Origin: Pampus argenteus
Lineage: Eukaryota; Chordata; Actinopteri; Scombriformes; Stromateidae
Direction of reading: 5' to 3'
Length of the DNA: 64,000 bases
NCBI GenBank assembly: GCA_036937835.1
Contig: CM072879.1
Span: 8,116,501-8,180,500, forward strand
The stretch's first letter is position 1. Every line of letters begins with the position of its first letter. A program made the position numbers and the translations under genes. Of the stretch, positions 11,067 through 24,100 are shown in pieces. The notes under the pieces are model-generated. The model saw only the letters and a program-made list of their open reading frames with translations. It ran no database searches and was not told the origin of the DNA.

Positions 11067-14000
11067 GTGAGTGTTGTCCTAGAGATGCTCTGGGCTCATG
11101 CTGCCCACATCCCTCTCCATTGAGATCAGCCTCCTCTTTTGCTTCTTCGGACCACTGCTGGCAGTGGGACTGAGCACTCACTAGATGTGGAGAGAAACAT
11201 AACAGGCTACAATTCCCAAACTCCCACCAAGGAAAGTTACTCTAAAATTAATGAGTGTTGCAATGTCTGCTGGCTACGTACTTGGCCATCAAAAACTTGG
11301 ACCAATGGACATGCGATAACTTCAAGCGAGTTTTTTTTTTAGGCTATATCTGCGGGGAAAAAAAAAAGAAGTTTTTGTTAATCTTATATGGATATCTCAT
11401 TGGAAAAAAAGTGATCTGGATTCAGTTTATTTAGACAAAACATGAAAACCTGTGTGAGCTCTGTCCTTCTGTAGGACAGGGTATTTCAGCTGACATGGGG
11501 TGGATAGAGGGAGGGAATAATGAGCAGATGGCGAATACTGGAATACAAGACTGCCACGTATAAAGATTGCTGGTTTATTTCTTTTCCCAAGATAATCTTG
11601 TGGCTACGAATTTATTTTTTTTTTCTTATGAAAGCTGCCTCATTAGGCATCTAGACAAAAGAAACACATTTCATTTGGTCAGGAAGTCACTCGGACAGAC
11701 AAGTCCGCGGCAGGAAATGAAATAAATACGGAAGGAGTGGCAGAAATGAGTGGCTGGGTTGACATTTACTGTGATTAACGTTTGTAGTGGTGAATACATT
11801 TCTGTCATTCTCTCACTCACCATCTTTGTCTCGTTCTCCTGCATGATCCCTCACGTTTGACTCTTCCCTGCTGCATGCAGACGTCCATGACCTTTAGCTT
11901 TTTTTGTAAAATATAATAATAATAATAAAGTGAATTCATTGAAGAACACAGGTGCAGTAGAAAAACAGCACAAGCAAAGATGAGAGTGGGTCTTAACAAA
12001 AGTAAAATGGATTTTCTGAGCTTATATGTATAAATTTCACTAAATTTACAAATACATCCAAAATGTTGTCATGAATATGTCCACATGCAGTGATTCATTT
12101 AAATGCATGTGTCTGCATATGTATATGAGTGTGCTCTCTCTGCAAGTTTGCAGCACCCTGTGAGAATTTTTGGCCTCCTCCAGACACAGTTCCCCTCCAT
12201 CAAGGACATAATGGTGCGATCCATCGGCTGATAATGGCGGTGCAATCCACAGGTTGACCGGGCAGCTCGATGCCAGAGCAGAACAGCCTCTCTCATGGCC
12301 CATTACAGTCTGCTTAATGACCACACTGATGACCTAAACTCTGTGGCAGGCTGTCGTCACTCTGGCTGTTTAAAACAACATTTCACTCTGCTCGCCAAGG
12401 TTCATTCTCTTTGGCAGCTTAAAACAAAACAGTGGATTTGTTTTGGGGTTTTTTTTTTTGTTTTTTTTTTTGTGTTGTTGACAAATCCAATTAGAAAATG
12501 AAACACTTTTTATTTCAAGAATTATCACAATAATATGTTTTTGTTGCTTAAGACATGTTAGGATACAAATACTGATACAAATGCCTCAATTCTAATACTT
12601 TATGCAGAAAAGCAAGGATCAGAAGTTAATGTTCTAGCATGGCATGCAGATTGGACACTATTGCACAATTTTGCTTTGTATGTTCAAGCAACAAATTTCA
12701 GACGAGTCGAGAGCAGTTTGATATTAAATATTTTGAGCCTGTATATCAAGACTGGAATTCTGCCTTGTGTCACATTTAAAACTTGAAAATCTTAATTTGC
12801 GTTCACGGACTATTAAACAAATAAAGCACAGTGTCCACTTCATTAGAACGACTCCATAATAAGTGCTAATATAAAAGCCGCGTACACACAAATTTACACA
12901 ACATTTAATTAGTATTATTTTAACAAACGTCTTGTTTGTAGTGTAAAGGAAGCAGCTTTTAATCATCTTTCTGAAGAAACATTGGTAGTGTTGCTTGACT
13001 AGCAGTCTTAATTATATTTCAGGTCTTGGAAGACTCTCCTCATCTGAGAAATGTCAGCGGATGCAACAGTAGAGGAATCCTCAAATATGTAGTTTTTTTT
13101 ACCCCTTCTTGGATATGCAACCATGTTGTACAGTGACTGGAAATGACTGATGATCTCCGTGAATGAGTAATACAATCAGAGCCATGGGGCACTGGAGTGA
13201 GGAGAGGGAGGGAGAAAGAGAGAGGAGCAGAGAGAAGGTGAGAGGAATAGATCAGCGGAGATATGAGACTGAATCTGGGTATCTTAATTTAGTGGGCCAT
13301 AATTAAAAATCTGTTTGCCAGTTTTTCCCTCTCCCTGCACCGCAGTCCCGCCTCCCCTTGACAATTAAAGATTTAATCACCATCTGCAAAAAGGGGTTGG
13401 GGAAAGTATGTCTGACCCAAAACTCCAATTGCAAGATGATGGTGTTGGGGGGACAAGATTTAAAGAACGTAGACGCTGTTAATTTGCTGTCCGTTTTGAT
13501 CCAAATATGAACTTGTTTACTGACATAATTACTGATATAATGAGCCGCTGGAAGCAAAGACTTGTGGCAGTATTTGCTTTTTTTTTTTTGTGAACTGGTT
13601 ACTTGCCAGAACATAAGATAAGAACCAGATGTAAGCTTTTAGTGAACTTTCCTTTCAAGCAAATAGCACATAAAGATGGGGGTCATTAGCATAAGCATTT
13701 CAAAGCGGATAACAAGTTGAAGAGTCTTTACAGTGATTAAAGTTATAAGGCATATTTCTATTAAATTCTGCAGGAGCACAATTTGTCTGTCCAACAGACC
13801 AATCTGTACACAACCTCAAACAACTAGAATATCAAATATGCTTCTGTAGTGTGCGATGGGAACATTGTGTTCCACATCCAGCTCCAACTTTCTGAACGCT
13901 TCCAGAGACTGACTTTGAAAAATAATATCACACAAACACTGCATTTCAACTGTACAGTTTTCAACTGCAAATGTATTCATGCAGACAATAATCATTTCTT

Positions 14001-14744
14001 TGGACTGTAGGTTTCTATAAGAAAAAAGGAGAAAAGTTTTTTTTGTTTTGTTTGTTTTTTCTGGTAGTCAGACCCTTGCAATCTTGTGTACTTGTTTCAA
14101 TATGATCAGCTTCTTGGATTTGTTGCTGCTACAGTCTTTCTTTCTGATGTTTTTCCGCCAATTACTGTAAAGAAGAAAATTTTCTCTCTTTTGAATAAAT
14201 CTAAGAACACAGAGGAAATCATTTCAGTTGGTATACAGAATCAAAATATAATATCATGTCTATCCCTAATGGTTCCATAGCATTCACTGGTGTATCACTG
14301 CTCAGAAACACACAATAAAGGATAAAAATGTAAAAATGTTGCAAAGTGCATTGCAGTCAAAGGAAGGTTTTTCATGCTTAAGTTAGGCAGCAGTCTGATT
14401 TCAGTGAGGATTATTTGGGGCATTTGGGACTTGTGTTTTTTTTTTTTTTTTGCAGAGCTCAAATTGATGTGAATCTTCTTGATTTAGCAGTTGATGCTCA
14501 GCCCAGACTCTACCCTGACTGAATTGATTCCTTTATCCATCTTTATAAAATAAGGATCAGTTAAGAAACAAGTTTTATTTCCAAGGACAGCCACTGGATT
14601 TTCTTTTGATCTGGGTTTTACTACATTTTGTTTTCTCTCTTTTTTTTTTTTTGCATGACTCTTCTATTTTTGGTTTTTCAGCAATAGACTAATTAATCTA
14701 GTTTTGGTGATGCAGATACTTTATCAGTTTGGTCAAAACTGAAG
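11067..14744. other. Non-coding stretch with scattered homopolymers
   Basis: It contains an (AAT)n stretch near 11912-11929, T/G-rich runs near 12450-12475, and T-runs near 13580, 14038, 14440 and 14640. A block near 13260-13320 holds TTAATTTAGT and CATAATTAAAAA words that resemble homeodomain-type sites. That similarity alone is weak evidence of regulation. No exon is supported. Confidence 0.5.
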
Positions 14745-14936
14745 TATCATAACAAAACGAAGATGGATTGCCATGGGATTTTGCACAGGCTTTGGTGATT
14801 CCTTAACTTTTCATGTAGCACCATCATCAGGTCAAATTTAATTTCTTTTATATTTCAATAATACCTGCAAAATGATCGATATTCCCAGTAGCCTCAGCTG
14901 TACAGTACTTTTTTGTTTCGTGCTCGTATTAACATG
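14745..14936. repeat. Diverged interspersed repeat, family A copy 2
   Basis: It contains GATGGATTGCCATGGGATTT, then TTTGGTGATTCCTTAACTTT, then CACCATCATCAGGTCAAATT, then AGCCTCAGCTGTAC. The first two blocks are shared with 1185-1497, and the later block overlaps what is seen at 18978-19177. It has no coding capacity. Both ends are approximate. Confidence 0.6.
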
Positions 14937-15600
14937 ATAAAGGTTTCTGGGTTATCTTAATCAGACATATGACATGAAAAAATTGAGCTGGCCAACCTCC
15001 TATGTGTTTGTCTGCCAGTAATATACAGTGTTCCACTGCACTATTCAACATCTTTTGAACACATACAGAACAAGGTCATACACCAGTGTATACCGGCAGG
15101 GGGGGCATCTGCAGATTGGCAAACACACGTTTTTGGAATGTTTGAATGTACTGGATATGCTCCTCTGCACAAAAACATATGTTAATCAAACAGAGACTAT
15201 TTGCTATTGTGGAAATATAACCCACATTCTTTATTAGGTTAGTGAATACCAAGGAACTCATAAAGGAAATCACATATATATTTTTTATTATGACAATTGA
15301 ATAAATCAATAGTTGCATTCAATATTTGCTCAGTCTGTAAGTCTAGGACAAACTAAATCCCCCTGTAAAAGATGACTTTATCTCAGACTTACCACAGTCT
15401 GTAATTAAGTCACAGAGGGGAACTGTCTGGAGTTATCTATGGGGAAAAGATGGGCAGGGAAACTTCGAGACGGTGACATATCATGAATTACAACTCAGTC
15501 TGTTTCCCTGCAAACTCTTATCGGGGTTCAGAGACCTGTTCTAAAGGGGAGCTTTAGATTCGTGTATCAGGCCAGTGCTTAATGGAATTGATGGCTCTGT
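14937..15600. other. Non-coding stretch, nothing recognised
   Basis: Short interrupted frames and no tandem array or recognised repeat. A run of seven G (15100-15106) is incidental. Confidence 0.55.
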
Positions 15601-15718
15601 ATCAACTTTAGCCCAGCAGAGGGGGGTGGATTAGAGCAGGTTGGACTCAGAGGAGCAGTCCAAAAAAAAAAAACTCTCCGCAGCCACTTTGACTGAGGTT
15701 GAAGATACAGTTTTGGAG
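15601..15718 (+). other. Possible end of a non-coding exon before a GTAAGT donor
   Basis: The sequence ends in TTTTGGAG followed by a perfect GTAAGT at 15719-15724. The donor is strong, but no acceptor or promoter upstream is convincing, and an A-run interrupts the segment near 15662-15673. Isolated donors of this quality also occur by chance. Confidence 0.15.
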
Positions 15719-18700
15719 GTAAGTAGCTAAATTATACAGTTTAAGATGATTCTAAAAGACAAATGGATAAATTAGAGGATAAACGGTGAAGACTGACGTG
15801 TATGTGTAGAAGCAGGGATTAAAAAATAAAAAGAGAGACAAAGACAGATGGAGAGAGAGAGGGAGTATACAGGTTCAAAGGTATGTTGTCAGCTGTGGTG
15901 TCCTTCTGATGCCTTGCATAAAACTCTCATTAATGTTTCATTTTGTTTACTAGTCAACATAGTATGAAAAACAAGCCTCATCACACCACATAAGCCTCTA
16001 CTATTCTGAGAGCCTTAGGATAGGCTGTTCACAAGAAGAATGAGGAGCAGTCAGGAAACACAATAAAGAATGATGGGAAGGGGGTTTTGCTTGAGGGACA
16101 TGCTTTTTTTTTTTTTTTTTTTTTAAATCTGTTGAGGGCAATATAAGTCTAGAAGTAAAGTAATGACATTCATGAAAGTGGTGAAGATGTTTTGTTTTTG
16201 CCTGAATAAAATACTTGGCTCTGGGGGATCTAGTGTTAGGCATTATGTTAAATTATGTATTCTTTTCTCAAAGTAAACATTATCAACACATGGATTTTCT
16301 AGCAATAAATCCATTTGACTGGAAACATATGTTAATATGTGACCAATTGTGCATTGAGTCCCAGGATGCCAAAGATTCAAACCAAGGAGAATATCGAACT
16401 AGGGCATGACTGGCATTACAAAACTCAAGATGTGGTGTCCAGTAATGGGATTTTACAAGGCAAAAAATATATATTTAGTGTAGTGATGGATCAATTATAC
16501 ATCACAGCTTTAATATTTCACTATGCCAGGAGTAGCTGATCTAACCTGAAGAAAAATTAATCGTTTTTTTTTATTTTTTATTTTTTTTCTCATTTCATTT
16601 TCTTACATTATCTGCACCATTAAACTGTGGTGTGCAAATAACTCATATAATGCAGGTGATTTAAGCCTTCATTTGTTTGCATGTCTGAATATGACCTCAC
16701 TGCACAGAACTCTCTGAAAGCAAGATATTGAATGTATAAAGTTCGATAAATTACAAAATTCTGATGTGATTCACTTCCTTCAACAGAAATATGGTAAAAC
16801 TGTGAAAACTGCAAACACATTTGCCCACCACTGCTGAGAACCAGTGGTTTAGTCCCCTGGAGTGGGTCAAAGGTCAAATTCACACACACAAAAAAGAAAC
16901 ATTTGTTCATTACAAGAATAGAATAAAACACGAAGTTATTATACTTGTCACTTAAACAGCTGCTATAATTGCTACACTGTTTAATCTCTATAATTGGGTT
17001 GTTGTGTTTATTAGTAAAATGGCAAATAAAATCTGTGGGATTATGTGATGATCACAAAAACATTCTGCGGGTGGAAAACTCATTTCTGTAGCATTGTATC
17101 AAACTGAAGACTCACTATATTAAATATGATTTGTTGACATTTGACCGTTGGCATTAGTCTGCTGTGTGATCAACAACAGATCGGGCTACTCTGATTGGGC
17201 TACTGCTGAAGCTCTCTCTCACTGTCAGTGGCTTCATTCCCACATCCATTTGTCCAACCTCTTTAAGGAGCACAGTGGCCTTCTACATTGTTTTCTTCTT
17301 CCTCTTCATTTCTTAACACAGGAACGTTTATTGAGAAATTTAGTAAAAAAAAAATGTAGAAAAAAACAAAACCCAATCAAAACAAAACTTTTGAAGATAG
17401 TTAACAGCATCTTAATCTAGTATCATTTAATCAGAACTGTCATTAGAAATTAAATAATGGTCCGTGCATATAGTACACACCCTTCTGGAAATCTTGTAAT
17501 AGTGCTTGCAGAGTAGACAGTCATTCATTTTTAATAAAAATGTTGGCTGAGTTTTGTAGATGCCTTAATATTACTCAGTTCACTGCTTGTGGTCAAGTAG
17601 AAAAGTAAAGACCTGCGCAGCTCAAGATACTGTATGTCACAGGTAAAAAAGCCAAAGTACTGCATAATTCTATTATATCTAAATTGTGTCCGGTCAGGTA
17701 GTTAACTCTCATATCTTGAATCTAGAAAAGACACAATATCCCTACTAGATATGGATGCCTATCTTACCAGAAAAACACACTCACAGACCTAGAATTTATA
17801 ATGACAAAAGTTGAAATATAAAGACAATGGCTACAGTCACAGGAAAAGAGTGAAAGGTTGGAAAGGTTCTCATGTATTATTCTCTATTTCTCACTGACCA
17901 AACACAGAGCAGCTGTGATTTTAAACCTATCGGTGTGAAGGAGAAGTCACAGGGATTCGACTCGGCATGCAGGCAATCTTTTATGCCACAGTCCCTATAG
18001 GCCAAAGTAGGTATGGTATAGTAATAATACATAAAATGCTAATATTGGAAATATATTCCACACATCATGTCATGCATGATAGGGAAAGCACAAGTAAAGC
18101 CATGTCCAACTAATTTTGTAATCGCGTCACATGCTCATGTTATTCTCACACATTACTGAGTCATGGCCATAGGCTCGTCCCTCCGCATGAATATGACATG
18201 GCCACATATAACTTTTTTTTTTTTTAACCATATATGTCAGTAAGACTTATATCAGCTAAATAGACAAAAATACCGAAAAGTACGTTTTTGAATCGTTAGT
18301 GATGGACCCCTCTGTACATCCAAAACAAGTGAATGCATATGAAAAATTAAACACAAGCACTTTAAAAGGCTGAACCAGGCAAGGACATTCACAGCAATAC
18401 ATTAAACTTTCAGATTCTACCGAAAATCACTAATAAATAGTCTTGCTCACACACACCTCATGGTCCAGCCAGCTGTGCATGTGAGTAATTAACTGATTGA
18501 ATGGTGGGAGTAAAGGTACACACTCACGGCACAATAGACATTTCTAAAGCTGAATGCACTTGCCATTAGAAGCATGTATTTTTTTGTTTGTTTGTTGTAT
18601 TGTAGGGGAAGCCGGGTGCTTCTTGCCAGGCAGCAGGAGCCCCACTAGTGCAGGAAGAGATGGATATTGTTAAGTCTCCCCTCATTCATGAAAGGCCAAG

Positions 18701-18977
18701 TGAAAAAGGTGACCAAGCAGTTTAGTGGCAGCACAGTCAACAGGATACTGTTTCAAATGGACATGGATTGCTTTTGTTTGAGAGCCCTAAGGCATGGCTG
18801 CTAGGCCTGATTTAAGTGTGTTGCTTGGATTCAGCAGAAAGTTTGATTTGTATGTGTCTTTGGAGTGAAGTAAAAAAAAAAAATCCACACACACACACTT
18901 ATTGGATGCCCTACAGTCAAGAGTGATTCTTGACCTTCACATCATCAAAAGTGTAATATGTTCAATAATTTAGTTCA
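15719..18977. other. Non-coding stretch with homopolymer T runs
   Basis: A 21-base T-run lies at 16104-16124 and shorter T-runs near 16565-16588 and 18211-18224. A-runs occur near 17347 and 18872. No exon or RNA gene is supported. Confidence 0.5.
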
Positions 18978-19177
18978 TGACTAAACACTTGAAAAACAAA
19001 TGGCATTCTCATCAGCTGTCGCTATATTTTGAGTTATTTTTAAGTGCTATTTAGCAAATGTTAGCATGCTGGCACGCTGTGATGAGATTGTGAACATTAT
19101 ACCTGCAAAACAGCTGTGGATTTTCATCGTTAGCATGTTAGCATTCTGATGTTTCGATGTAGCTTAAAGCACAGGTT
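18978..19177. repeat. Diverged interspersed repeat, family A copy 3
   Basis: It contains GGCATTCTCATCAGCTGTCG, TAGCAAATGTTAGCATGCTG, GTGAACATTATACCTGC and TTAGCATGTTAGCATTCTGA. This is the distal half of the family seen at 1185-1497 and overlaps the end of the 14745-14936 copy. It carries no coding information. Confidence 0.6.
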
Positions 19178-19265
19178 TGATACTGAGTGAATAACTGTCA
19201 CCTTGTTAAATACGACAATGACATGTTGTTTTGGTATCACTATATTAGTCAAACAGGAGACACTT

Positions 19266-19272
<7 letters not shown>

Positions 19273-19312
<40 letters not shown>
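19273..19312. repeat. (TC)n microsatellite
   Basis: About twenty TC units without interruption, followed by a looser CTCCCTCTCTCTCCCAG. That tail reads as a polypyrimidine tract and splice acceptor for the downstream candidate exon. Confidence 0.9.
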
Positions 19313-19316
<4 letters not shown>

Positions 19317-19330
19317 CCTCTCTCTCCCAG

Positions 19331-19469
19331 GATAAGGTGGAAAAACTGGCCTTACCTCAAAGTCGTGGGTGTCCTGTCACACAGCACAACATGGAGAAAA
19401 GGTCTGACCAGCTTTCACACATGGAACGCTGCTGCGCCACAGGGTTGGTGCTGCCATCCCAGAGCAGAG
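19331..19469 (+). other. Candidate exon after a (TC)n polypyrimidine tract (unproven)
   Basis: The segment starts right after CTCTCTCCCAG and ends at CAGAG|GTATGT, a good donor. It is 139 bases and open in the phase starting at its first base (DKVEKLALPQSRG to GLVLPSQSR), leaving one base over. I do not recognise the peptide. The acceptor quality comes largely from a microsatellite, so this may be fortuitous. A non-coding RNA exon is as plausible as a coding one. Confidence 0.22.
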
Positions 19470-20289
19470 GTATGTTGCCAAGGCCTGGGTTGGCAGATAG
19501 AGTGATGCCCTGAGTATACAGAGTTGTTGCTGTGTTGTTTTTTTTTGCTGCTGACACCCATCTCATTTCTTTTTTCTTTTTTTTTTAAACACTGACAGTG
19601 TGTGTACGCATGAACCTGCAAATTATATCTACAGGGGTTTGGACTGAAATATTGTCTAAATGAGCATGAGGGAATGGGATGTTGTGTCCGTATTTTTACA
19701 GTACACGTCTTCATGTCTGTGCCTGTGTGCATTAATATATACAGCATGCATGGGTGGTTGTATACATATTTTCAGTGATTGTGCTTGTGTATGTTATACA
19801 TAGGGTAAATGTCTGTCACAGTGAAAAATAATGTGGACACTGCCCTATTTTGACATTCCTCTTTGCAGGATTTTCTTGCCCAAGTAAAACATTTATATAA
19901 ATCCTCTCATTGAGGAGCCGGGGAGAGTAGACGCAAGAGAGAGGAACGGGAGAGGGAGAGCAGGGGCACCCTGACCTGCAATAAACTGTTGCCCCCTGTT
20001 GAGTTTTCATTTCATGGTTAAATGCAAAGTTAATGGTTAGTCTTACATAGTGGTGACTTCAGTGTCTCTGACTCATAACCCCATTAGTCCCCGTGGCTTA
20101 AAACTTACTGCCTTATCCAAGTGGCAGAACAAACAACAGCTTTCCTGTGTAGATGGTAAGACAAATGACAACGAACAAAGAGCTAACTTCCTTTAAACGT
20201 CAAAATGAGATTTGTATTGTATTTGTATTTGCTGCAAATGAAGACCGTGTCAGCTTCAATACCATTATCAAAATGCCCCATATACATAC
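19470..20289. other. Non-coding stretch, nothing recognised
   Basis: Short interrupted frames and T-runs near 19540 and 19578. No recognised repeat. Confidence 0.55.
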
Positions 20290-20323
20290 ATGTCAGACAT
20301 ACATATATATGTATGTCTGACAT
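20290..20323. other. Perfect 34-bp palindrome
   Basis: ATGTCAGACATACATA is followed by TA and then the exact reverse complement TATGTATGTCTGACAT. The arms are 16 bases with no mismatch. It is not a simple AT repeat, because the outer arms have mixed composition. No duplicated flank was seen to mark it as a transposon. Confidence 0.85.
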
Positions 20324-21128
20324 CCTCTGGGATGCTTTGCAGTGCTTTGTAAACATCAGCCATCTTTAATTGTGCTTAAAGTCCATGGGGTTAATAGATC
20401 CCTTTTAATAGCAATAATAGAGAAGAAAATGCCGAAATGACATAATTTTCATGTAAAGAGAGAAATACAGTAAATGAATAAACAAAGATGATATTAAAAA
20501 AAAAAAGTGTTGAAATTTAGGGAAACCTCTGTGAAGTTTATAAAATGCATGGTTCAACTTTGGAGAGAATGTATGCTTCAGAAACCTTTGAAATAGAATA
20601 AATAATGTATCTACATTTTACATTTTAATAGAGAGGGCCAACGGGTTTGTAGATGTTAGAAGTCTGCACGGAAGCTGAACCTGGTGTATAGCAGCTTACT
20701 TTAGACCTGATCTGAACCTGACATCCCCAGATACTTCATTTCAGTTATTGTTTCCTCAAATTCCTCTTTTCCTAATGTGATTTGTCGCATTAACACAAAC
20801 CACAGCCAACTACCAGCACATGGCACTGCAGCGTTTCATAACCATCTGCTTTACCTGCTCGACAATATCAAGCCGTTTCCCAATATGGCAACTCAGAACT
20901 GCCTTCTCATATGAACTGTACAGTTTAAACTATTAAAATCCAGAATAATATGTAGAAACAGGATTACGGGTCATATAAGGACAGCATACTCCAAAAATTG
21001 AAAAATCATGAAAAGATTTTGAGAAACTCCCTTGTTTCATCCATTATTGATCATGCCACTCCAATGCAACACACGCATTTTCTTTCTGTCTTCCTGCCTT
21101 ACATTGCAGGTCTTTTTTGAACCACATG
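20324..21128. other. Non-coding stretch, nothing recognised
   Basis: No open frame of interest and no repeat recognised. A 12-base A-run lies near 20495. Confidence 0.55.
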
Positions 21129-21165
21129 ACACACACACACACACACACACACATACACACACATC
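21129..21165. repeat. (AC)n microsatellite
   Basis: About twelve uninterrupted AC units, then one T interruption and four more units. Confidence 0.9.
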
Positions 21166-24100
21166 TCTGATATCTATACCCCATTATTTGCTATTTGCAT
21201 TCACAAATCCAATTAAAGCACATTGCTTTTCTTTTATATATTCTTTATCCATCAATGTTAAAGGGAATACTTGGTATGCACTTTGCGCTCCCCACTGTGA
21301 CTCCCCTAATCACTTAGCACATACTGCAGTCACCCCTAGGTAGAGCGGATGTGTCTGCTTTTTAAAAGTAACCTAAAAGATTCATTCTAGTGATTTTCAT
21401 CAGTGAAGAGTATAGCAGTTTGGCATGAAAATGAGCAGTGAGATTGCAGTGAAGAATATGGTTTTTCGAGTGGAAACGTGCATTATAGATACATCTGTTT
21501 TTGGGGAAAGCGAATTGTAGAGTTCCACATCTGGAAAGTACACACATAAACAAGGACATAAAAGTAAAAAAAAAGTAAAAAACAATGTGATAAGGGCATG
21601 GGCAGAGGCAGTGAGAGCTGGGGGCAAGAAAAAGGTTAATATAAGAAATAATTGGAGAGGTACAGCCACAGACAGTGTTATTAAAGTGAATCAGTGCTGC
21701 GTGTGTGGACTGCTGGTTATATTAAAGATAGTGGGAGGTGTTTTAAATTAGTTGCCAAATATCCAGGGCTAAATCTGAGAGGACAGTAGGTATCTAGAGC
21801 AAATTATTTCAACAAGGACTCGGGCATCTATTGTACCTACGGTTTCATTTCTTTCCCAACACGAGGAGAGCACTTCCCAGCATATGAGAGGACATGATCC
21901 TGAATTAGACATGGGGAATTTAATAATTGATGGGTCCGCCGTTGCACGAAGACACACAGATTTCCAAGCACACTCTCACACTCATATACAGTAAAGGTTC
22001 CTAAAGGTCAAGAGGGAGTTGAGTTTTCTCCTCCTTCACAGTTACTTGTGATCAAGCTAAATAGTGTCCTGTCTCAGAAGGAGATGGCTTGATATCTGGT
22101 TTACTGTGTCAGGGACTGATTGCCCATCCAAAAGCAATGACTTAACCACCAGAAGAAAAAAAAATCCCTTCTACATGATGACTAATGATTAAGAGACCTC
22201 CATATGAAATCAATTTCAATATTTAAAATTGCCAATGAGATACATTAGAGAGCCGGAAATAAAATAAGCACACGAAAAGGTCAAATATGTTTTAAATGTG
22301 GAGCCGTGGCACAGACCGTTCCAGCGTATGACGAATGCCACTCCAAGACCTCAGGTTTATTCGTCATACAGATCATAAATCCCTCCGCGTGGTCAGTGTG
22401 TGTTTGGGGTGGGTGTGATTTAGTTGGCCATGGTTTACCCAGCTCTGCATATAATAACTTGCCTTAAAGAGCTTTAAGTAGACCAGAGAAATCCGGAGAG
22501 AGGAGCTCCTGTCTCTCATCCTTGTCATCTCAGCCGGGACGAGGTGTGACTGATTGCGCAGACTTGATCGACTACTTTGCATGACGTACAATCAGATAAA
22601 ATGGCCATCACTTGAGCTCTATCACGCCATAAATCACAGCTGAGATATGGAGGAATATGTATTCTCTTTCTCCACAAATCATGGTTATCCCTCATCTAAG
22701 AGTCAATTATCTAACGCGCAACAAATGGCTCGGCAATAACCTTGAAGATAGAGGGATACATGCAGAGAGGCCAGCTTGTGCGTTGCCCGGATCTTGTGTT
22801 TTTGTATCCACTCGCCGCAACACTGCACTATTTATAAGCTGTTTGTGGGTGGATTTATGGATTTAAAAAATGTTTTTTTCAAGTTTTATTTGATATGCCC
22901 TATCAGATGCAAATTCGCCTGGGTGATGGATTCGTGTCAGTTTTGATGAATAAGTGGATGCTATTTCATCCTAAAGCTCTGCCACGCTATTTTGATTTTC
23001 TCACAAGGCGAAGGGATTTAGTGAAAGGACAACTTACATTACATGAAGGCTTCGGTGATCAGAAGCCACCCTTGGACGTTGTACTGCTGATCTGTACTTC
23101 AAAGACAAACACATTTTCTTTTGTAATTCAGCCCCATCTCTTGTTAGTGCGATGTATAAAAGATACAAGGCATATCACAGTGTATGTATTCTATTCTGAT
23201 GTCTTGGTTGATCCGTATAACTGCATAACATATGAAAGGGGTCACAGGAAAAGATATTGCCTTTGTTCTGTTACACCACATTTGATTCATTTCAACTTCA
23301 CAGCATATGTATGTTACAAGTCCACTGGCAGTCCCTGGCAATAATTGGATGCCTAAGTTGAGGAAAAAGTTGTGGTGCAACAAACACAAAGTCACAAAGG
23401 AGTTGCCTCCGTGCAATTACTGTACTCCAGCCATAAATATTTAGTTGCCTGCAGAGTGTTTAGTGCAAAGACGACCTTTCCGATCTCTGTGTATTAATGG
23501 TAGTTTATTTGATATGATACTTTTTTTTAAAACTTTGCATACTTTGTTCAGTATCTTTAAGAGTTTCAGCCTTTGGCAAAAACAAATACAGAAAGCAGAA
23601 AAACAATAATGTATCATACTGTATAACTTCAACACTGTAAAACACTATGCGAGAATGCATGCTGTAGCATGCAGCACATCTACCAGATGCCATCAGCATG
23701 TACTGAGATCAGCCAACAACTTTCTTCTTCTCCTACTGTTATAGATTCTATTTTCTTTTATCGCCATTTGAACACACAAAGAAAGGCTTTAAATATTGTT
23801 TGATCACATTATTAAACGAGGGTTTACAACGAAGGCCACTGTAGGTGAAAAGAAGACCTTGGAGTGTGTCGATTCTTTGAGATGCAACGTGTTTGAAGAC
23901 TGTCTGTATTCTTCATTATAGGGTGTGAAATCTCTGAGTCTTTCATTCGATTTTGCTTTTGCTCTCTCTCTTAACTCTCACTCTGTTTTCCTGTACCCAT
24001 TTCCACATTTATCTCCACTGCTTCTCGTAAATGGACCTGTGCACAAGAAATTCTCTGCTCTCCCAAGACAGGTTTACTCTCCAGATAAAATCTCACTGCC

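Noticed and set aside
17930..17990. GGGATTCGACTCGGC as a tRNA B-box
   Set aside because: No matching A-box at the right distance and no acceptor-stem pairing around it.
22895..23344. 149-codon plus-strand frame
   Set aside because: No motif or family resemblance, and neither edge has a convincing splice site or promoter.
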